From contig MU006233.1 in NCBI GenBank assembly GCA_010093685.1, positions 372,001 through 436,000 on the forward strand: a DNA stretch of 64,000 nucleotides, given 5' to 3'. The position numbers were made by a program, and so were the translations under genes. This stretch comes from Ophiobolus disseminans (Eukaryota > Ascomycota > Dothideomycetes > Pleosporales > Phaeosphaeriaceae). The notes beneath the pieces were generated by a model that was given only the letters and a program-made list of their open reading frames with translations, was not told where the DNA came from and ran no database searches. This document shows, piece after piece, positions 10,729 through 22,533 of the stretch; the first letter of the stretch is position 1; each line of letters opens with the position of its first letter.

Positions 10729-12154
10729 TCACACACCCAACTCGCTATCACTGCTGTATTCGGAGTCTTCGTCTTCCTCTGACTCTTCGTCCTCACTTCT
10801 GTCGTCATCTTCTTCATCGGTTGTGTACTCGTTCTCGGACTCATCCCACATTCCGTGAATGAAATTGCGGTCAGAAACATGTTGACTGGGCTCATTGAAA
10901 AAATGGACGTGCCTATCGAGGATGAGGTCGGCATCAAGTGCCTGGCAGCGTTAGTAAAGCTACCCAAAGATTGCAAGGATCATCGTCACCTGGACAAGGT
11001 ATTGCCGGATGTTCATCTTCCAGGTTCCTTGGGGTGATGCGTAATAATCATCCACATCCTTAATCACGTCTTCTGCGTCACTATCCAGGAATCCTCTGGT
11101 CCAGTCACCACGTTAAGTCCACTTCGTTGCGACACTTGCATTCCAGGTCTCGAATGCTTGAAGAATCTCCATAAGTGCGATGAGTACTTCCTCAATCACT
11201 GTGAGGCGAACATCGCGCTGGAAGAGATCGATGCGCAGCTCAAACTCTGCCTTGTGCCTAATATACAACAATGCCTTGAGCCACTCTTTCAGCTCGTCCT
11301 TCTGTGTGTAGATCTTATCGCTCTGGGTGTGGCGACATATTTTCGTGAGTATGTGCGGCGTGCGCGCTGTTCGCAATTTATCGAGCTTAATGCGGACAGT
11401 AAGAGACTTCAAGTGCAGGCCTGGATCGAGACCTACACCGAAAACGTCCTTCGTGACGGCAGTTTCAATGTGTTTGGGATGGCGTACAAGAACATGCTCG
11501 CCTCTGAGATGGAACGCGTCGTAGAGCGCCCGCACTGTCTCACGAGCTGTAGTCATACCCATGAAGTCTAGCTTGACGAAGTGCGGCAGCGCGAGAGTGG
11601 CGCACTCATCCACGCAGCGAGTCCCGCCAGCCACTCTCATCAAATCTGGATATGCGATGATGGTGGCTTTGTCCCACAAGTAGTAGTAGACGAGGTTGCG
11701 CATCTCAACTGGGAGGCAGGCCTGCATCTCTTCGGCGAGCCGGACGTTCCAGGCCTGGCAGTACGGGATGATAGAATGGTCATGAACGCTGTAAGAAGTG
11801 AGCGTGGAGTAGTCACAATGGTGCGGGTGCTTGCCGTCCGACCCAGTCCTTGTGCTGCCCTCTGTTTAGCTTGCGCAAGGTGTTGAGCCAGCACTTCCGC
11901 TCTTCCAACTGTTTCAGCTCTTTATCAATATTGAGCTCCCTTTAAAGCGAGCGTTAGAACTCCGTGTCTCACGCAGGGTATGATAGGACTTACGTCTGCG
12001 TGAAGTCGGGTTCTTTATACCTGGCCCTGCGGGATCATAAGTACTGTGAAGCTATATCATGCTGACGTTTGTGGTGTTCCGCGTACCGGAGGAGTTCCGC
12101 GTGCGCCTGGTCAAGGTCGCTTCCACTAGGCTTTGTTGTACCTCTGGAAGCCAT
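10729..12154 (-). CDS. F-box-like, acidic-tailed protein, tandem copy B (384 aa)
   Basis: Six exons on the minus strand: 12154-12087, 12026-11994, 11939-11835, 11788-11136, 11072-10990, 10941-10729. Start MASRGTTKPSG at 12154. It aligns without large gaps to copy A: TLRKLNRGQHKDW against TMRKLNRGQHNQW, then SIIPYCQAWNVRLAEEMQAC against SILPYLKAWNLKFTEDMQTR. The F-box-like LPVEMRNLVYYYLW is followed by a family domain with TKICRHTQSDKIYTQKDELK, and an acidic tail (DEEDDDRSEDEESEEDEDSE). Intron 3 (11789-11834) begins with GCAAGC, so it looks like a GC-AG intron. Intron 4 (11073-11135) is 63 bp, contains an in-frame stop, and matches the position of intron 4 in copy A. Intron 1 (12027-12086) has a weak GTACGC donor. 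Function unknown; duplication is certain, role is not. Confidence 0.65.
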
Positions 12155-13686
12155 CTCTACGTGCTCGAAGTGGAACTGGCGGTGGAAGGAGAAGTAAAGT
12201 TCCAGAGTGTGGAAGCTGGAGTGCTTGCTGCATCTGCAGACGCGACTGCCCGATGATGTGGGGCTAAGGTCGCCGTTGGCATATAGGTAGTCCAGCCGCG
12301 CTAGACGCACGAAATCAGCTGCTCTTTCTTTCGCTGCCAGCATCTTCCAAGGTTCGAATCTGTGTCTGAATAGCTAGTGATGCATGCCCGAGAGGATCAC
12401 ATCACAACGTATAATTACAATACATGCTTCGGCTCCAGGGCTGCTCGTAACCGAACTCAGTCACGTGAGAGGGAATGTGAGTGTGAATCCATTTGAAGTA
12501 AGGAAGCAAAATGAACAAACGTTATATAGGACAGCAAAGTTCCGACAGCGCCACAGAATATGCACTCAAGCTTTTCAATTGGACTGAACCTTCCTTTCTT
12601 CTGCAGTCAAGCACATACGAAGACGTCGGGCTGCCGCACCAAGATGCCCAGGTGGTCTGTCCAGATAGTATCAGATTTCTGAAAGTCGTCAAAGTCACAT
12701 TCCCGCTGTGGGCGCGACGTATACCAGAACATAACTTTCTATGCACAGCGACAGCACGTTGGTTCAAGCTGATACAGTGCCAGCAACTAATGAGTTGGAT
12801 ACGATGAGATGCCATGCCACGATTGTATCATACCTACGTCAGCCCGAAGCGCACAGACGTCAAAACATCCACACAGGTCCATGTTCGATCCAGCACTAAG
12901 TAGCAGCGAAGTCGCTTTCATGAATTCGAAGCTTGTCACGTACCTCCAACACATCTCTGCGTGTTCACTCTGCGCAACGCATTATGCCGAACAAAGCAAT
13001 TCTCGGAATGAGAACCAGGTGCCACCTCTTGCTGACAACAAACGACTCGATACAGAGATGAAGAGCAGGAAAGAGCAGGAGTAAGGAGCGGGAAATAGGT
13101 GGACAGCCAGTATTGCATTGAGGTGGAGTGCTGCCACCTGCGCATCGATGACTTGCTACTGTAGGCGATTTCTAAGGGTCCGCTCATCTCAAATCGGCGA
13201 CTGCTAGGATTGCCCCCAAAATTTAGTAAGGCGCAGAGTCGTAGTGAAGTCGTGGTGAAGGCTATTTCACACCGACTAGCGGCGTGTTTCGAGCGGTCGG
13301 CGCTGGCAAAGTTGGCCGAAAACGGGGGGAAGCTGCTCTGATTGGCTGGGGGACGCGTTCCGTGGTTTGCTCGTCGACGCTTCACAAGAGTTCGGTAACA
13401 ACACCAAGAACAACTTCTTGCCAGACAGATACGCCCAGCCAGCCACCACCCATTCGACTCGCCACGCCGCCGACTTGTGATTGTGCAGTGTCTTCGAACC
13501 ATACTAACGCACCGCAGAACAGCATCGTGCGACCCGCGCCGTCCCCCTAGCCTTGCGCGCAACTTGGGCATTGAAAAGAGCACGAGAAATCACATGACGA
13601 AACTTCGAGGCAGACACCACATGGAGTAGCCAAGCTGTAGTCCCAACAAGACGCAATCCGTGGGGCTCCGACGCCTGCTCTCCGCC
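12155..13686. other. intergenic, 1.5 kb
   Basis: Divergent promoter region between copy B and the Zn2Cys6 gene. Several open frames cross it but none has codon structure or a domain I can support. Confidence 0.4.
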
Positions 13687-16600
13687 ATGCAGACACACTC
13701 AGTCGAGACTGGTGGCTCCCGACAGGGTCGGAAAATGCCCATGTCCAGACCCGAGCATGAACAGCCAGCGTCACCGCTGCCCAAGACGAACGAGAAGGGT
13801 AAAGAAGAACGTGTGTAAGTGAAATGAAGAGGCTTCGTATTCTGTTTCCATTGCTGATATATTCACAGGGCTCGCGCTTGCAAGACGTGTCGCAAGCGAA
13901 GTACGTGTCTATCAGTCGTGCTACCCTTTTCGGCTGCACTAACTCAATGTCAGAGGTTCGATGCTCTGGTGATCAGCCCCGCTGTGCCAACTGCCAGCTC
14001 AACTCGCTGGAATGTGTGTATGAGCAAGCCCGCCGGGATCGCCTGAAAGAGTTCGTCTATTGCGTCGCATTACATTACCAATGCTTCACTACTAACTGTA
14101 CGCAGAGCTACCAACCTCAACCACACACTGGTGTCCATGCTTCGGGACTTGAGCGAACGTGTCAGCCGAGAAGATAAGCAGCGGATCGAAGCCACTCTTG
14201 ATGATGTAAGTGTATTCACAGGCTCCTTCTCGCGCTATTGGGCGCTTCACTCGACTAGCTGATTGACGTTGCGTTACAGGTTGAAGATGATTTGATGTCA
14301 CAAGCCACGAACGCTTCATTCGCCTCTCTCGGCAAGCACGACCGACAGCAGTCTGCCAACGACGATGATCAGAGTACTGTTCCCTATGACACCGGTCATG
14401 GAGAAGCATATGTCACTGCATCAACTGGGTCAAACGAAGACCTCGACAATCTGGACGAAGATTTGATGCGCAGTCTCGAATCTCGAGCAACGGGCTACGT
14501 TGGTCAAAATTCCGAAATTCAGTGGTTACGGAGTGTGCAGCGACAGACGGAACATCCTGGGGCTGAGCCTCGTGATCAGCCACATGGACCGCCAGGCTCT
14601 GGACATCACGCCGTGACTGCCCGGTCAAATGCACTTCATGAGCGTCGTGACAATGCCAAAGAAGATTCTAGGCTAGGCTCAATGAAGCATATCACTGATT
14701 CTACGTTCTATTTAGATAGCGAAGAGATCGGTGTGGACTTCGTCGATCCGAATGAAGATCCTGGACCCGACCTGGCGGAACGACTGTTCAGATGCTACTA
14801 CGAGACAGTTCACCCTTCTTTCCCCTTGGTGAGTCACCCTCGTCGACTTGGGCAACATTTGATTCATTCGCTGATCGAGACTGCTCGCCTTCAAGGTACC
14901 TGACATCTTCGAAGCGGAATTTTACAAGTGGCTGCAGGCCCGCAAGAATGACGGCTCCCTCCCGGTATCTCACATGTGGCGGGCTCAGCTCAACTTGATT
15001 TTCGCAATAGGAGCGAAATATTCGCATCTCATCGGTGCTGACTGGCAAGGCGACGATCGCGACCATCTCTTCTACATGAACCGAGCGACGCATCTTCTCA
15101 ACTTCAAGGACACTGCCATGATAATCTCATGCCCGGATATCAAACTAGTACAAGCAGTAAGTATTATAGGATCTACGACCTTTCGTAAGGCAGCGAGCTG
15201 CACTAATCAACTATTCTAGACTGGTTCATTGGCGTTTTACTTCCTCGTCATAGGACATGTAAGCAGAGCCTGGATCATGATCGGAGTTTCCATTCGACTC
15301 GCTCTCGCTCTCGGTCTTCATCTACGAAATGAAGATCCTACTGCTTCAGAGTCCAGGAAGGAGACGCTTATACATACTTGGTGGAGCATTCACTCTATTG
15401 AGTGTCTAGTGAGCACCATGACTGGAAGGCCACCTGTCATTGCGTTCGAGGATTGCACGGTACCTTTACCGCGAAGCTTACCGGGAGAGCAACCAGACTC
15501 CAGAGATCCATCGAGGCATGCAACAAAGAGGCGTACCGACCACAATGCGTCGCAAACCGGAAAAGGCAACCACATCTCCGAGAATGATCGGTGGCCCTCA
15601 ACCCAGAGTCGATACTTCATTGGACACATCAGAATCATGGTTCTGGTGCAGAAAACGTTGATTGAGCTATACTCGCCTCGAACTGCCACCAAATCTTGGC
15701 AGGTAAGTGCCTTCAGTCCATATCTCCGATGATGTGTTTTCTGCATGTCAGCGATCCTCCCCTGGCCCTATTTGTTAGCTTGTTTCTTTGTCAAGATGCT
15801 AATTTGGTATAATCATAGTTCATCCAAGGAAAGATCTTGGAACTACTCGATGAGCTCGCCGAGTGGAAAGCGAACGCTTCAATTGGAGATTCACTTGCAG
15901 ATGGCCATGTAGGAAAGGTAAAGGGAAAGGGAAAACAGAAAGCTGATCTGGATCGCGAACACTTTCTACTGAAGACGGACTATTGGAGCACGAAGATCCT
16001 CATCACACGACCTTGTTTGTGTAGAATTGAGCGACGTATCCGAAACGAAAGCGATTTCTCTGCTGACTTCAATACGACAACCGCAAAGGAGTGTGTCGAG
16101 GCAGCTCTGGAAATCACCCACCTGTTTCCCGACGACCCTGACCTCGCCTTTCTATACTCAAAGGGACCGTGGTGGTCGATTGTACACCTTAGTAAGTCTC
16201 CACCAACCATGACGTAGTCATAGGAAGCTCACTCTGATTGTTTTAGTCATGCAGGCAGTCGCAGTACTTCTTTTAGAGATGTCCTATGAGAACAGGGATA
16301 TGAAGCGCTCTGAGAAGAGTATGACCATCTCCATCAAGAAGTTGATGAGATGGCTACGTGCTATGCAGTACAGTGATCGAGTGGCCGAAAAGGCCTACAA
16401 GATTATCCGCAAGATCATCAAAGGTTGTGACCCGTCTCTCCAAGCTCAGGCCAATGAGCTCCTTGCTCTGGACGACTACGACACCGGTGATAGGCCACCC
16501 CAAACCCAAGGACGACCTTTTGACAGGTCCGGTACTCGATCAACTCCACAGATGGCTCATAACAGCTTCCACTCCGATCTCCTACCCACCAGTGCGAGCT

Positions 16601-16941
16601 TTGGTCCAATACTGCAACAACAGGACCCCATGAACCACACAACTGGGTATCAGGATAACATGGATTTCCTCTTTACGCCTGATGAACCGATGATGCCCAT
16701 GAGCTTCGGCACACCCTTCTTCACAAGCTTCGATCAAGGCGCCCCGGTCCTCAACATACAGGACTTGTGGGCAAACACGGGACCGAGTGCGTTCAACCCT
16801 AATTATGCCACCACAGCTTTCCCGCAAAATGGCAACCAGATCGGAGTCGGAACTGGTGACGCTGAGTTGGACAGACTTATACAGGAGGAGAAGGATCAGC
16901 TGGAGCAGCAGGAGGCAGAGTTTTTCTCTGGAGGGCAGTAG
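13687..16941 (+). CDS. Zn2Cys6 fungal transcription factor (905 aa)
   Basis: Nine exons: 13687-13814, 13869-13900, 13954-14050, 14106-14205, 14280-14828, 14896-15156, 15220-15702, 15819-16191, 16247-16941. All junctions keep frame. The start is the first ATG after an in-frame TAG. Exons 2-3 join to give the binuclear zinc cluster ACKTCRKRKVRCSGDQPRCANC..C near residues 47-76, with six cysteines in the usual spacing. A linker RRDRLKEATNLNHTLVSMLR could dimerise as a coiled coil. The middle region (exons 5-8) has the fungal-specific transcription factor domain, with the typical FAIGAKYSHL, SRAWIMIGVSIRLALALGLH and ECLVSTMTGRPP blocks. The C-terminus is Gln/Pro/Phe-rich and ends in a Glu/Gln helix. 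A nuclear regulator; targets cannot be told from the sequence. No biosynthetic cluster surrounds it. Confidence 0.85.
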
Positions 16942-17426
16942 AAGTAGTATAGCTGCTGGTCACATCAGAGTCGGCCGCGAGGTAGGGTTGGATGCAAGAG
17001 AGCGGCGTTTATTGTCATTTGATGAGGGAAGGATGGGAAACGGCCTTGTACGATTTGAGAGAACTACTACTCGGGAGTGGAAGGGCTACGACACAGAGCC
17101 TGCGTGCATCTTACTCCCTCCGGGCTTTTAGGATGCTAGCCAGGACTTCCACTACGGAGTCGTCTAGCCACGAAGAGTCGAACTCGTTGAGTTGAGTTGA
17201 GTTGGAACATAACTACTACAATGAAAGATTGGCACATGTGCCGACTTATTTGATGTCTTTCTTCTTCTGTCCATATGCAGAAAAGGTGTATCGTGTGTTT
17301 GCGACGTTCAGGTGATGCGGATTGACACGTAGAGTTGTCATCGAGCTTATGCATGTATTACCTCATTCAGCCGATTGCTATCGCTTTCCTTACCAATGCC
17401 GAGGACTGAGGTAACTTACATCTACC

Positions 17427-17960
17427 GAGCATGCTGTGCTCTGCGGTAGCGATCGACAAGAGACATCATACCATCTCTTGAAAAACCTTCCGACTGCAAT
17501 TCGGTGTGCTTACATCCCTCGTCCCAATCCACAATGTAGTCGGTGAGAGCCTCACAATCGTGTACAAGCTCGGAGGATACTTCGCACATACCGAGATGGA
17601 TACCCGAGCACGATCGCCATCACTCTAACTGCGGAATCGCTCTGAATCGCAGATCAAGTTGACACTTCCACGTACCCCACACAAATGCTACCCAACGCCG
17701 ACGACGTCAAATTCCTCCGAGCCACCACCGTCCAACGCTTCAACAACACAATGCACATCTCCCGCACCAGCGGTGAGAGCCTCAAACACCAAAAAAAAGT
17801 ACCTTTCTTGGTACCGATGACGACAATGCTCCGCTCCACGTCAGAAACGGTCCGAAGAGCTACGTATTCGTAGCCGAGGATACTCCGGCCGGCATGTGAA
17901 CACGAAACTTGGAACCCAGGTCGGCAATTGTAGACTCGTAGACGCTGTGTAGGATGATCC
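17427..17960 (-). pseudogene. possible decayed gene, related to the tandem paralogues
   Basis: Minus-strand sequence just after a CACAG acceptor-like site (about 17945) reads SVYESTIADLGSKFRVHMP, resembling the start of exon 4 of copies A and B (SVYERSILPYLKAWNLKF). The frame then breaks, with coding-like pieces in different frames (YEYVALRTVSDVERSIVVIG; then near the 3' end ELVHDCEALTDYIVDWDEGC and a terminal TAG). At least one in-frame TGA and two frame shifts are needed to connect them. A 12-13 bp repeat (GGTGAGAGCCTCA) occurs near 17542 and 17772. This may be a relic of a third family member, but the similarity is short. Confidence 0.25.
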
Positions 17961-20182
17961 TTGTCGAGGTGTGTAGGCTAGCCGGGCGTAGTCGTGTTCG
18001 TCGCTTAGCGTAGGATCAAATCTTGGGACCGTTAAAAGGCGGTGAAAGGCGGTGAGTGGCTTGGAGGTTGGGTTGCAAACTTCAGTTCTGCGGCGCTGGT
18101 GTTCTTTGTTTGGAAGGGATTTGCGCGCTGGGAATATGTCAGGGTGTGTCCTGGTTGTATGAAGCGGCTCTGGTTGGCGGTGCAGTGCGATGGGTGTCGT
18201 GTCGTGCTATGTTTCGTGTCGCGGCGAACAAGCGCATCCGTTTTGACGATATTGATATGGGTAGCTGAGATAATCGCTAACCAATTTGCGTTTTATACCG
18301 ATCCTTGGCTGTCATGGCTTATGAGTGTTGCGTTCTGTCTGTTGGCAGAAGCGAAGTGATGTTTGTAAGAGCTTGAGATGGTTCATGGTAGATGAAAGCT
18401 CGAAACATATTCTATGAATAGCTTATGGAAGTGACAGTTCGACCAGAAAGATAAGCTGAGTGTTCTGGAAACCTGTTTGCGAATGCCCTTCCATACTAGT
18501 GACATGATTTTGGGCAACTTACTGTATTGAAACAAAATAATGGTCATGAGGACAGAATGGTTGCGAGCATAGCTGCTCTTTCGTGATCAGCCGAATACAG
18601 CAGTTGTTTGCTTGGTGAATTCGAATATGTTTATCGGGACATCTATCAGCATCAATATCTGTAAAAGGGACAAGTGCGAGGAAAACCAGCTCGGCCAGAT
18701 CCGACATCAGGACTCTCGGGGACCAGGTGACACAACTTTGTTGCATCAAGCTTCTGAGTCAGATATTGAGAGCCGCACATGGTCCTCGAAATGTGGCGCT
18801 GGACAAGATGATTCCTGCGCAAAAGGCGCAAAGCAATATTGGCTTCCGTAAGCTGAAGCTCTTTACAGTTGATGTGGTATCAGACGCCTCGGAAGACAAG
18901 CGTGGGTGACTTCGAGCCTCCTTTCGGCTGCAATCTGGCTGGACAGGCCTATTGTCTTTCCACGGTGGTAAGAAACAGGCCACCGCGACGCCTCAATGGT
19001 CAGAAACAGGAGTTCGCAAACGAATGACGGGTAGAGGCTAGCTGGACACCGGCGTGTGATTTTGCAATACGATCAGACGGCATTTGCCCGTCGAGATTGC
19101 TGGAATGCTGTGTGTATAGCAGATGTGCGCGTAATGTGATCGTAGTGGTGTATCGAGAGCCGCGTCAGGTGAAACTAGCACGACCGCAAACAAGATCTAT
19201 AACATATAGTAGGTACCAAACGTGAGCTACTGTGCACTGGAGGGTGTGGTCAGCTATGGCTGAGCAGACCGAACGATTGTTCACGCAAGCAGCCTCGTCA
19301 CCATCCTGGTAAGACCGCGCAGGCCGAAGAGGGCAGGCCCAAGGGAAACTCACCATCAGTCAGCGCCTGCAAGGGCGCAAGCGAGCGGTGTGGCAGAAGG
19401 TGTGGGCTGTATGGCTTGCTAAACGAAGCCAAGCTTGAAATGTGTGTGAGAATGAGGCTGGATAGGTATAGGAAAATTGGTGTCGTGATTTCATCAGTCG
19501 GAAGATGCAATCGCGGTGTGACAGGCCCCGCCCTTAGCGCCCATTATTCCTTCGGCCACTTTCTCCACCTGGAATTAACCTTGACACCTCGCTCTGCAAT
19601 TTTGAGCACTCGCGCTGTCGTTCTCCGGTACTTGGCCGACATGTCTAGCGGACTGTAGCGATCGCCAGTCCTGCATAATCGGCCATACTGTCCGCCGTAC
19701 TGCACGTCCGGTGGCCAATCTGAGCATGCGGCCTACTGCCTGCACCTGACCGAACGCGAGAGGGTGTGCTGCGATAGGTCATATGGGTAAATGTTGCCCA
19801 CATGTCCAGTCATTCATTCCTCTGCGCCTTTGGAATTCATACTCGTTTCGTCCATGATGAACTAAGCTTTCCGTGCTGATCCGCTAATGTGGGGTGGTGC
19901 CCCTGCACCGCGATGGGACCAGGTGCATGAGCAGTGCATCGCTCTATCTGCTTCGCACTGCATATAAGTCCTGCATGAATCCCTCCTGGAATGCATTTCA
20001 TAATCGGTGGCCTTGTGGAGGAAATCGGGACGCTAGCATTTCATACTCGCTGTTCATCTTTCCATTGCCTTTGCCAGTCCTGCAAACTAGGCAATCATCC
20101 TCCAAGGCGCCACTCCTTTGAGACACCGCGCCCTCTGAATCATAGCACGCGGCTCTGCAAGAAGGCGCAAGCCCCAGTCACG

Positions 20183-20189
20183 TATAAAA
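20183..20189 (+). promoter_or_regulatory. TATA box
   Basis: TATAAAA about 250 bp before the ATG at 20434; a pyrimidine-rich leader follows. Inferred only. Confidence 0.4.
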
Positions 20190-20433
20190 GTCGGCTGCAT
20201 GCCCATAGTCACAACTGGCGGAACTACAAGACAGCTCGGCATCCGCTACACTCCTAAGACTATCTCCCAGCAGCCATACACTATTCCTCGTTGATTCGAC
20301 CGGCCAGGTGCCGGGAAGGAAGATAGCCGTCGTTTCCAGCATCACAGTTGTCAAAGTCGAGTCCAGCGCAAAAGCATCCCTACCAGTCCGCCACAGTTCA
20401 AAACTTCGAAAGATCAAAGACATCATCGCCACC

Positions 20434-21102
20434 ATGCCTTCCTATCTCCGGTCTTATTCTTTCCCACCCTGGGTCAACAGCGAAGACTCTGACTACGCAT
20501 ACGACCATGACCTCCCTGACATTGACGAGGACCCATTTTCTCACTTCATCACACCAATCGACGAAGACGAAGATCCATACGACCTATCCCTAAGTGCAGG
20601 CATCTACATCGCTGACGGACCACGCACAAGCAAATCCTCAAAGTTCAAGTCCAACGTCGCAGACAAGTGGGCTCGCTACGTCAAGCAAAGCCACACCCAA
20701 CTACACACCCAATACCACACGCCCACCATCCCCGAGGAAGACGAGGAGTCATTCATGGGCCTCGACGACGACCGCCTCAACACCGCCCCAGCCATTGTCT
20801 CACAACTCTCTCCTCCAAGGATAACCATCACTGACCCATCCCGCGGGCGTGCACAAGAACTCGTGGCCCGCAAGGCACAGAACAGTCGTCGCCGGTACTC
20901 ACGCACACTATCTGGTCACCGCCACTCATGGAGAGAACCTTCTCCAGACCTATTCACCGTCGACGAGTCAGAGGAAGAAGAGAGCCCAGTGCTGAGGCGC
21001 GCGAAGACAAGAAAGGCCAAGGATGGAGCTGATCGCCGGAGGTCGTCGACGCGCTCGCGGTCGCGCATGAGGGGTGAAGTAGCTGAGAAGTCAAAACTGT
21101 AG
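20434..21102 (+). CDS. acidic/basic hypothetical protein (222 aa)
   Basis: Single exon. The start is the ATG at 20434 in an ideal context (GCCACCATGCC); the longer frame from 20308 would need a GTG start. The N-terminal third is acidic and aromatic (MPSYLRSYSFPPW, then DSDYAYDHDLPDIDEDPF, IDEDEDPYDLS). The middle has Lys/Ser-rich and Thr/His-rich segments, and the C-terminal third is strongly basic (RRRYSRTLSGHRHSWR, RRSSTRSRSRMR), perhaps a nuclear localisation region. No domain recognised, no signal peptide. Looks disordered. It may be a lineage-specific fungal protein. Confidence 0.6.
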   Translation: MPSYLRSYSFPPWVNSEDSDYAYDHDLPDIDEDPFSHFITPIDEDEDPYDLSLSAGIYIADGPRTSKSSKFKSNVADKWARYVKQSHTQLHTQYHTPTIPEEDEESFMGLDDDRLNTAPAIVSQLSPPRITITDPSRGRAQELVARKAQNSRRRYSRTLSGHRHSWREPSPDLFTVDESEEEESPVLRRAKTRKAKDGADRRRSSTRSRSRMRGEVAEKSKL

Positions 21103-22533
21103 AAGGATGGCAAGATTGAAGCATTTGCATAGGGTGGTGTTGTGGCGTTATCGTGTTCTTGTTCGCATTTCCATGGCGCTTGTTGGGTTCGTTTTTGCAT
21201 CGCATCGGGCGGCGTTCTTGCATCGTATTTGACTTGCATTTCCTGGGACATATTGCATTGGGCGGAGTTATGGGTTGAAGCATTTACATACAGGTGGAGG
21301 GAAGAGGACACAAATTGCGCCGCGGTAGCATGGCATCGAGTTGAACAGAATGAAGCATATCACTACTTTACATCACATCCATCGCCGTGCCATATCTCAA
21401 CTCCCAATTCCCAACCTCTCCAACCACCCCAGCCCACTAACCCCCACACCACCTCCCCCTAGCCCTGCAGCCAACCTAGCTTAGCCCCACCGTGACCTCA
21501 CCCCGCACCACCACCCCACTCCACCACCTCTCGCGAATTTTCGCCGCGCTTACCGCCAGTCGCAACTTTCTCACGACGCTTTCAGCGCCCTGCATACCTC
21601 CCAAGGTATCTTCGCTTCACTCTGCGTCTCTGATCTTCCACGATCGACTCCATGCGAGTGCGAGGATCGCCTGCCCCGCTCCGAATATTGTTTCGTTTCA
21701 TATCAGCGCGTCCACTTATGGGCGGTGGGATGAACACACTTTTCTGCGCATCACATGTCCTCGTGCGATTTTGATCTTCCCGCTGGACCCTCACTTCTGC
21801 TGGGGATCTTTACCCCTCTACCACCTACAATGGAAAGTCTGTGATGTCGGTACTCGCGCCTGGTGTTGGATTGGTGCGAAGTGGGGTATGTATAAAAGGC
21901 CCGAATTCTTAAATGCAAATGGGATGGGCGATGGTGGGGAAAGAATGGCGAATATGGCGTACAACTGCCTGCGTGAATAGTATGTATCTGGTAATTCCAT
22001 CTCGTCGCAACAAGTCCGCGGCATGCAGAGGCGACGCTACGCGATGTCGTGCACGCCGCTAGGGGGATGTACATGCAGGGTAATGTGGGTGTGGGATAGT
22101 GCGGAAGGCGCGATTGGGTGTTGCGATTTTGACTACGTGCAGGTGTTCGGGCCTTTGAGTAGTTGTACATAGGCGTCGCACTTGGAAGGGATGGGATCGT
22201 GGGGGAGGAAGTGGGTTTGATTTGGTGAATCTGCTGGCGGAGGACAGGCCGATGGTGTGGGTCGGGGTGAGGTAAGGCCTAATGGTTGGAAAGTCGGTTC
22301 CTTTGCGGAGGGGTGTGATGTACGGTGATGTAGTTTGATGTGGATATATGCGTTAGTAGAGAGGCGTGTGTTTGCAGTATGGCAACGTGTACATGTAGAT
22401 CTCGAGGTGACAGACATTGATCCTGGACACATGGGCTCAATTGAGGACGCGGTATGCTCTAGCAACGATCTACCGTAGCAGTCCGTAAGTACGTACCGCT
22501 TTCCTTCCAGCTCACATACCAACATGAAAGCAC
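21103..22533. other. intergenic, convergent, 1.4 kb
   Basis: Between two convergent genes. Frames of up to about 160 codons are present but start with non-ATG codons and show no domain. CT-rich block near 21380-21480. Nothing supported. Confidence 0.4.

Larger units (their letters stand above)
16942..20433. other. gene-poor region, 3.5 kb
   Basis: Apart from a possible gene relic at about 17427-17960 and the TATA box at 20183, I see no gene. Open frames (for example 18042-18359) are short and lack recognisable features. No transposon ends found. Confidence 0.4.

Noticed and set aside
9155..11135. In-frame stop codons inside both tandem paralogues, first read as nonsense mutations or readthrough
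   Set aside because: Both stops fall inside a shared-position intron of length 3n whose removal aligns the two proteins well.
12936..13583. 215-codon minus-strand open frame
   Set aside because: Composition is Arg/Ser/Cys-random, no domain, lies in the promoter of the Zn2Cys6 gene.
13687..16941. Biosynthetic gene cluster around the Zn2Cys6 regulator
   Set aside because: No polyketide synthase, peptide synthetase, terpene cyclase or P450 gene lies nearby.
18042..18359. Possible small membrane protein of 105 codons
   Set aside because: Trp/Val/Cys-rich because of GT-rich DNA; no start context or family support.
21492..21980. 162-codon plus-strand frame
   Set aside because: Starts with GTG, no domain or intron context, random composition.
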